This document shows positions 6,721 through 9,052 of a DNA stretch of 9,052 nt, piece after piece. A model generated the notes under the pieces. That model saw only the letters and a program-made list of their open reading frames with translations. It was not told the DNA's origin and ran no database searches. Source of the DNA: Myxococcales bacterium (GTDB lineage Bacteria; Myxococcota; Bradymonadia; REDH01); the NCBI GenBank assembly GCA_018970625.1, contig JAGWVZ010000115.1, forward strand, positions 1 through 9,052, read 5' to 3'. A program made the translations under genes and the position numbers. Numbering within the stretch: the first letter of the stretch is position 1; each line of letters starts with the position of its first letter.

Positions 6721-7638
6721 ATGGCCCAGCCGCGATTCAGCATCAACTGGGGATTGTTGGCCCGAGCCAGCCTGCTGGCCGGTGTCATTGGCGCTGCCTT
6801 CGTGGCGTGGCCCGGCCTGCAGTGCATGGTCAACGTCCTGAACAACGAGCAGTTCTCGAACCTCAGCGAGGCCGAGGAGGTCTGGGTGTATGGGGGCAGG
6901 CAGGGCGACGGTTCTGCCAGACCGGGTAGCGGTGCACAGGGCGCGTTCTCGCGTCGGCTCTTTGGCGGGATTGCGCCCTGCTCATGGGCGGCCGTTCGAC
7001 ACGCCGACGACTGGAAAGGCATGCTCGCAGCCGGCGGTCTGGTCGGGTTTGTGCTTTTGTCGTGGTTCAATCACCTGAGCTGGCGACGGGGCGTCGTTCG
7101 GGCCGCCCGCGCACCGGTGCGCGGCTACACCACACAGGCCAACACCGTCGTCACAAGACCCAGCGCTGCCTGGCCGGCCGCAGAGCCGTCGGGTTCACGC
7201 ACAGCGGCCAACCCCACCGTCACCGGCTCACGCACAGCGGCCAACCCCGCCGTTACCGGCTCACGCACAGCGGCGAACCCTACCGTCACCGGCTCACGCT
7301 CGGCGGCGTATGATGCGGTGAGCGCGCGCGCGGCTCGCACCACCAGCTCGTCGACATCGTCTGTCACAACCGAATGGCAACGCACCGGCTCGACTCCGAT
7401 TGCGCCGTCGGGTTACGGCACCGCAGGCCCGCCGGCGCGGCCCACGGCCAGCGCGATTCAGTCGACGGCCCGACCCGACACCCTGCGGTTTGCCAGCGAC
7501 GACGACTGGGATGACATACCGGTGCCATCGGCACTCGGACGGCAGGAACCCGACCCCGGGAGCCCGTTTGACCACCTGCCCGACGAGCAGTTTCTGATCG
7601 ATGCCGGCCTGCAGGACCGAACGCCGAAAAAGAATTAG
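6721..7638 (+). CDS. Two-transmembrane protein with Cys-paired loop and DDDWDD tail motif, copy A
   Basis: I do not recognise this 305-residue family. A short N-terminus leads into TM1 (about 11-30). A loop of roughly 70 residues holds C35 (WPGLQC) and C87 (APC), followed by TM2 (about 100-117). The basic stretch WRRGVVRAARAPVRG after TM2 implies N-in/C-in topology, with the loop outside and probably disulfide-bonded. The long tail (about 130-305) is Ala/Thr/Ser/Pro-rich and disordered-looking, with 11-residue repeats (GSRTAANPTVT, 158-201). Near its end lies the acidic motif DDDWDDIPVP (260-269). The final 35 residues look more ordered (PFDHLPDEQFLIDAGL). The downstream neighbour (7789 onward) is a clear paralogue. 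The ATG has GGGAG three bases upstream and lies 14 bp after the acyl-CoA dehydrogenase stop, so co-transcription is likely. Function is unknown; envelope scaffold or sensor roles would be guesses. Confidence 0.85.
   Translation: MAQPRFSINWGLLARASLLAGVIGAAFVAWPGLQCMVNVLNNEQFSNLSEAEEVWVYGGRQGDGSARPGSGAQGAFSRRLFGGIAPCSWAAVRHADDWKGMLAAGGLVGFVLLSWFNHLSWRRGVVRAARAPVRGYTTQANTVVTRPSAAWPAAEPSGSRTAANPTVTGSRTAANPAVTGSRTAANPTVTGSRSAAYDAVSARAARTTSSSTSSVTTEWQRTGSTPIAPSGYGTAGPPARPTASAIQSTARPDTLRFASDDDWDDIPVPSALGRQEPDPGSPFDHLPDEQFLIDAGLQDRTPKKN
7192..7323 (+). repeat. Four 33-bp tandem repeats in the tail of copy A
   Basis: Units begin at 7192, 7225, 7258 and 7291. The first three encode GSRTAANP-T/A-VT and the fourth is decayed (GSRSAAYDAVS). 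Third-base differences between units (ACC/GCC, GTC/GTT, GCC/GCG) show they are not freshly copied. The phase is exactly eleven codons. Confidence 0.9.
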
Positions 7639-7779
7639 CCTTCGTTTCGCGACCCTTTGCCCATGAGGGCTGCACCGCAAACTTGGCAAATCGGGCCGCA
7701 TGGGTTCTACTGCCGCGCATGATGCCAGTCTGTCTGGGCCTGCCATGCAGGTGGTTCAGCGCTGGACCGGTTTGCTCTG

Positions 7780-7791
7780 CGAGGTCGCATG
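7780..7791 (+). promoter_or_regulatory. Ribosome site and start of two-TM copy B
   Basis: GAGG at 7781-7784 stands four bases before the ATG at 7789. The 12-base string CGAGGTCGCATG is identical to the start region of the acyl-CoA dehydrogenase (5558-5569). This fixes the start of copy B, whose residue numbering then matches copy A exactly at W10, P31 and C35. Confidence 0.6.
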
Positions 7792-9052
7792 GCACGTTCG
7801 AAGAGTGGCTTCGACTGGGGATTCTGGGCAAAGGCGTGCCTTCTCGTGAGCCTTCCGCTGTTGGCGTGGACCCTGTGGCCCGGTGGACAATGTCTGGGAC
7901 AGGCGCTCAGCAACGAGGGCTTTACGGCGCTCTCGGCCGACGATCAGGCCTGGGCGACGCTTCTTCAGGAGAGCGGCGTGCTGTCCAGCGGCGATAGCAT
8001 GGGGGAGAGGTCGGCGTTTCAACGACTGGTGCGCGCGTTGGGTCCCTGCACGCAGGTGGCGTTTCATCGAAGCGAGCTCTGGCAGTGGGTCGTCACGGGC
8101 GTCGTACTGCTCGCGGCCGGTTTGTGCTTCTGGCTGAAGTATCGGCAGCACCGAAATGCGCTGGGCCAGGCCATGACAAAGCTGGCGCAGACCGGCGTAA
8201 ACGCGAACCCTCCCCTTCAGCCGACCGATCCCGCTTCATCTGCCGCCGAGGCAACCCCGGGCGGCGCGCATGCGGGTGCCGCGCCCGGACGAGCCATCGT
8301 TCCCACACCAGCCGGCGAACCCGCCAGCCGAGCCACGACGCAACAACCCGCGGCAGTCAAAAGCCGCTTTACCGCCTCGCAAGCGGCCGTCGGCAGCCCC
8401 TCTGGCGCCCGGTCGGGTAGCTCCACCGCGCAGCACCGCGCTATTGGGCCCGGTGAACCCGGAACCAGCCGAAGCAGTCATGACGCTGCCGATGCATCGC
8501 GCGGCCAGGGTTCCCGCGTTCCCATCTCCGCAGATCCTCTCAGCAGCCTGGGTGGCGGCGCGGCCATACGACAGGCGGTCAACACGAGCAGCCAACGAGC
8601 CGTCGCCTTCGCGTTCGACGACGACTGGGACGACGCACCGCTGCCTGAAGAGTCTGCCGCCCTGCCCAACCCGCCCGAGGTCTCGGCCACCGACGACACC
8701 TACGTACCGCGGTCCGACCGGGCGCTCGCGCCAACGCTGGCGACAGCGCCAGACAGTTTCAACGACGACACGGCACATGCAGCGCACGCGCTTGCGCCTA
8801 CCCTTGCGCCTACCCTTGCAGCCGACGACCGTTCCACCGCTGACGATGACGCCCGCACCGCGCGCGCCGAGTTGGCGCTGGCTGCAACGCTGGTCGTACA
8901 GCCGACGCAGATGGCAAACGTTGAGGCAGATGCCGCCAGCACGCCCGCAACCGCTGCCACCGTCGTGCCTGCCACCGTCGTGCCTGCCAACGTCGTGCCT
9001 GCCACCGTCGTGCCTGCCACCGTCGTGCCTGCCACCGTCGTGCCTGCCACCG
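7789..9052 (+). CDS. Two-transmembrane protein with Cys-paired loop and DDDWDD tail motif, copy B (3' end off window)
   Basis: The frame stays open for 421 codons to the right edge, so the protein is longer than copy A. The first ~118 residues align with copy A almost without gaps: W10-G11, A14, K/R15, A16, L18-L19, W30-P31-G32, Q34-C35, L40, N42-E43, F45, L48-S49, W55, P86-C87 and W98 agree. TM1 is about 12-30 and TM2 about 100-116, followed by basic KYRQHR, which suggests N-in/C-in. The tail is low-complexity Ala/Pro/Ser/Thr and bears no obvious resemblance to copy A, except for FAFDDDWDDAPLP (274-286). After that it becomes Thr-rich and acidic, with LAPTLAPTLA (334-343) and then ATVVP pentapeptide repeats that reach the edge. 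Function is unrecognised. A 150-bp gap separates it from copy A, and it may have its own promoter. Confidence 0.82.
   Translation, partial: MARSKSGFDWGFWAKACLLVSLPLLAWTLWPGGQCLGQALSNEGFTALSADDQAWATLLQESGVLSSGDSMGERSAFQRLVRALGPCTQVAFHRSELWQWVVTGVVLLAAGLCFWLKYRQHRNALGQAMTKLAQTGVNANPPLQPTDPASSAAEATPGGAHAGAAPGRAIVPTPAGEPASRATTQQPAAVKSRFTASQAAVGSPSGARSGSSTAQHRAIGPGEPGTSRSSHDAADASRGQGSRVPISADPLSSLGGGAAIRQAVNTSSQRAVAFAFDDDWDDAPLPEESAALPNPPEVSATDDTYVPRSDRALAPTLATAPDSFNDDTAHAAHALAPTLAPTLAADDRSTADDDARTARAELALAATLVVQPTQMANVEADAASTPATAATVVPATVVPANVVPATVVPATVVPATVVPAT
8956..9052 (+). repeat. 15-bp tandem repeat encoding ATVVP, running off the right edge
   Basis: Six complete units of GCCACCGTCGTGCCT start at 8956, 8971, 8986, 9001, 9016 and 9031, and a seventh is cut by the window end. 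All are identical except the third, which has AAC for ACC (Asn for Thr). The near-perfect nucleotide identity suggests recent slippage, so the copy number may vary among strains. The unit is in codon phase and does not break the reading frame. Confidence 0.93.

Noticed and set aside
7639..7788. Possible small gene or RNA between the two two-TM copies (frames at 7683-7997 and 7364-7831).
   Set aside because: Those frames overlap copy A or copy B in another phase and have no recognisable content. No convincing promoter or terminator was found in the 150 bases.
8956..9052. CRISPR-like array.
   Set aside because: The units are contiguous 15-bp repeats without spacers, in codon phase inside an open reading frame.

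Overview
The window is high-GC DNA with mostly G/C-ending codons and ordinary bacterial gene spacing. The Asp/Gly-rich linker behind a lipobox and the sushi + EGF + FGE-like domain stack in one secreted lipoprotein are features I associate with Myxococcota, possibly Bradymonadales-like bacteria. The taxonomic assignment is inference. No rRNA, tRNA, insertion sequence or CRISPR array was recognised.

Layout. The left part is read on the minus strand. Positions 1-126 hold the N-terminus of a class II aldolase-fold protein that looks like methylthioribulose-1-phosphate dehydratase (MtnB) and runs off the left edge. Positions 336-3257 hold a 973-residue lipoprotein with an Asp-rich linker, a Kre9/KNH-like Ig domain, six sushi (CCP) modules, an EGF module and a C-terminal FGE/SUMF1-type C-type-lectin domain. 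Positions 3425-4039 encode a Uma2-family (DUF820) PD-(D/E)XK protein. The divergent region 4040-4347 contains a 66-bp decayed copy of part of the FGE domain and a 12-bp-stem hairpin. The right part is read on the plus strand: a fold-type I PLP aminotransferase (4348-5517), an MCAD-like acyl-CoA dehydrogenase (5567-6706), and two tandem paralogues of an unrecognised two-transmembrane family (6721-7638, and 7789 to beyond the right edge).

How they work together. The aminotransferase and dehydrogenase are metabolic enzymes, separated by 49 bp and probably co-transcribed. The first two-TM gene follows the dehydrogenase by 14 bp. The MtnB fragment and the aminotransferase could belong to methionine salvage, but they sit about 4.2 kb apart on opposite strands, so this is only suggestive.

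The two most interesting signals are these. First, the last ~40 codons of the sushi/FGE lipoprotein resemble the variable region of a diversity-generating retroelement (DGR) target, although no template repeat or reverse transcriptase is in view. Second, the two-TM paralogues share position-matched cysteines (C35, C87) and an isolated acidic motif (DDDWDD-x-P-x-P) at the far end of otherwise unrelated low-complexity tails.
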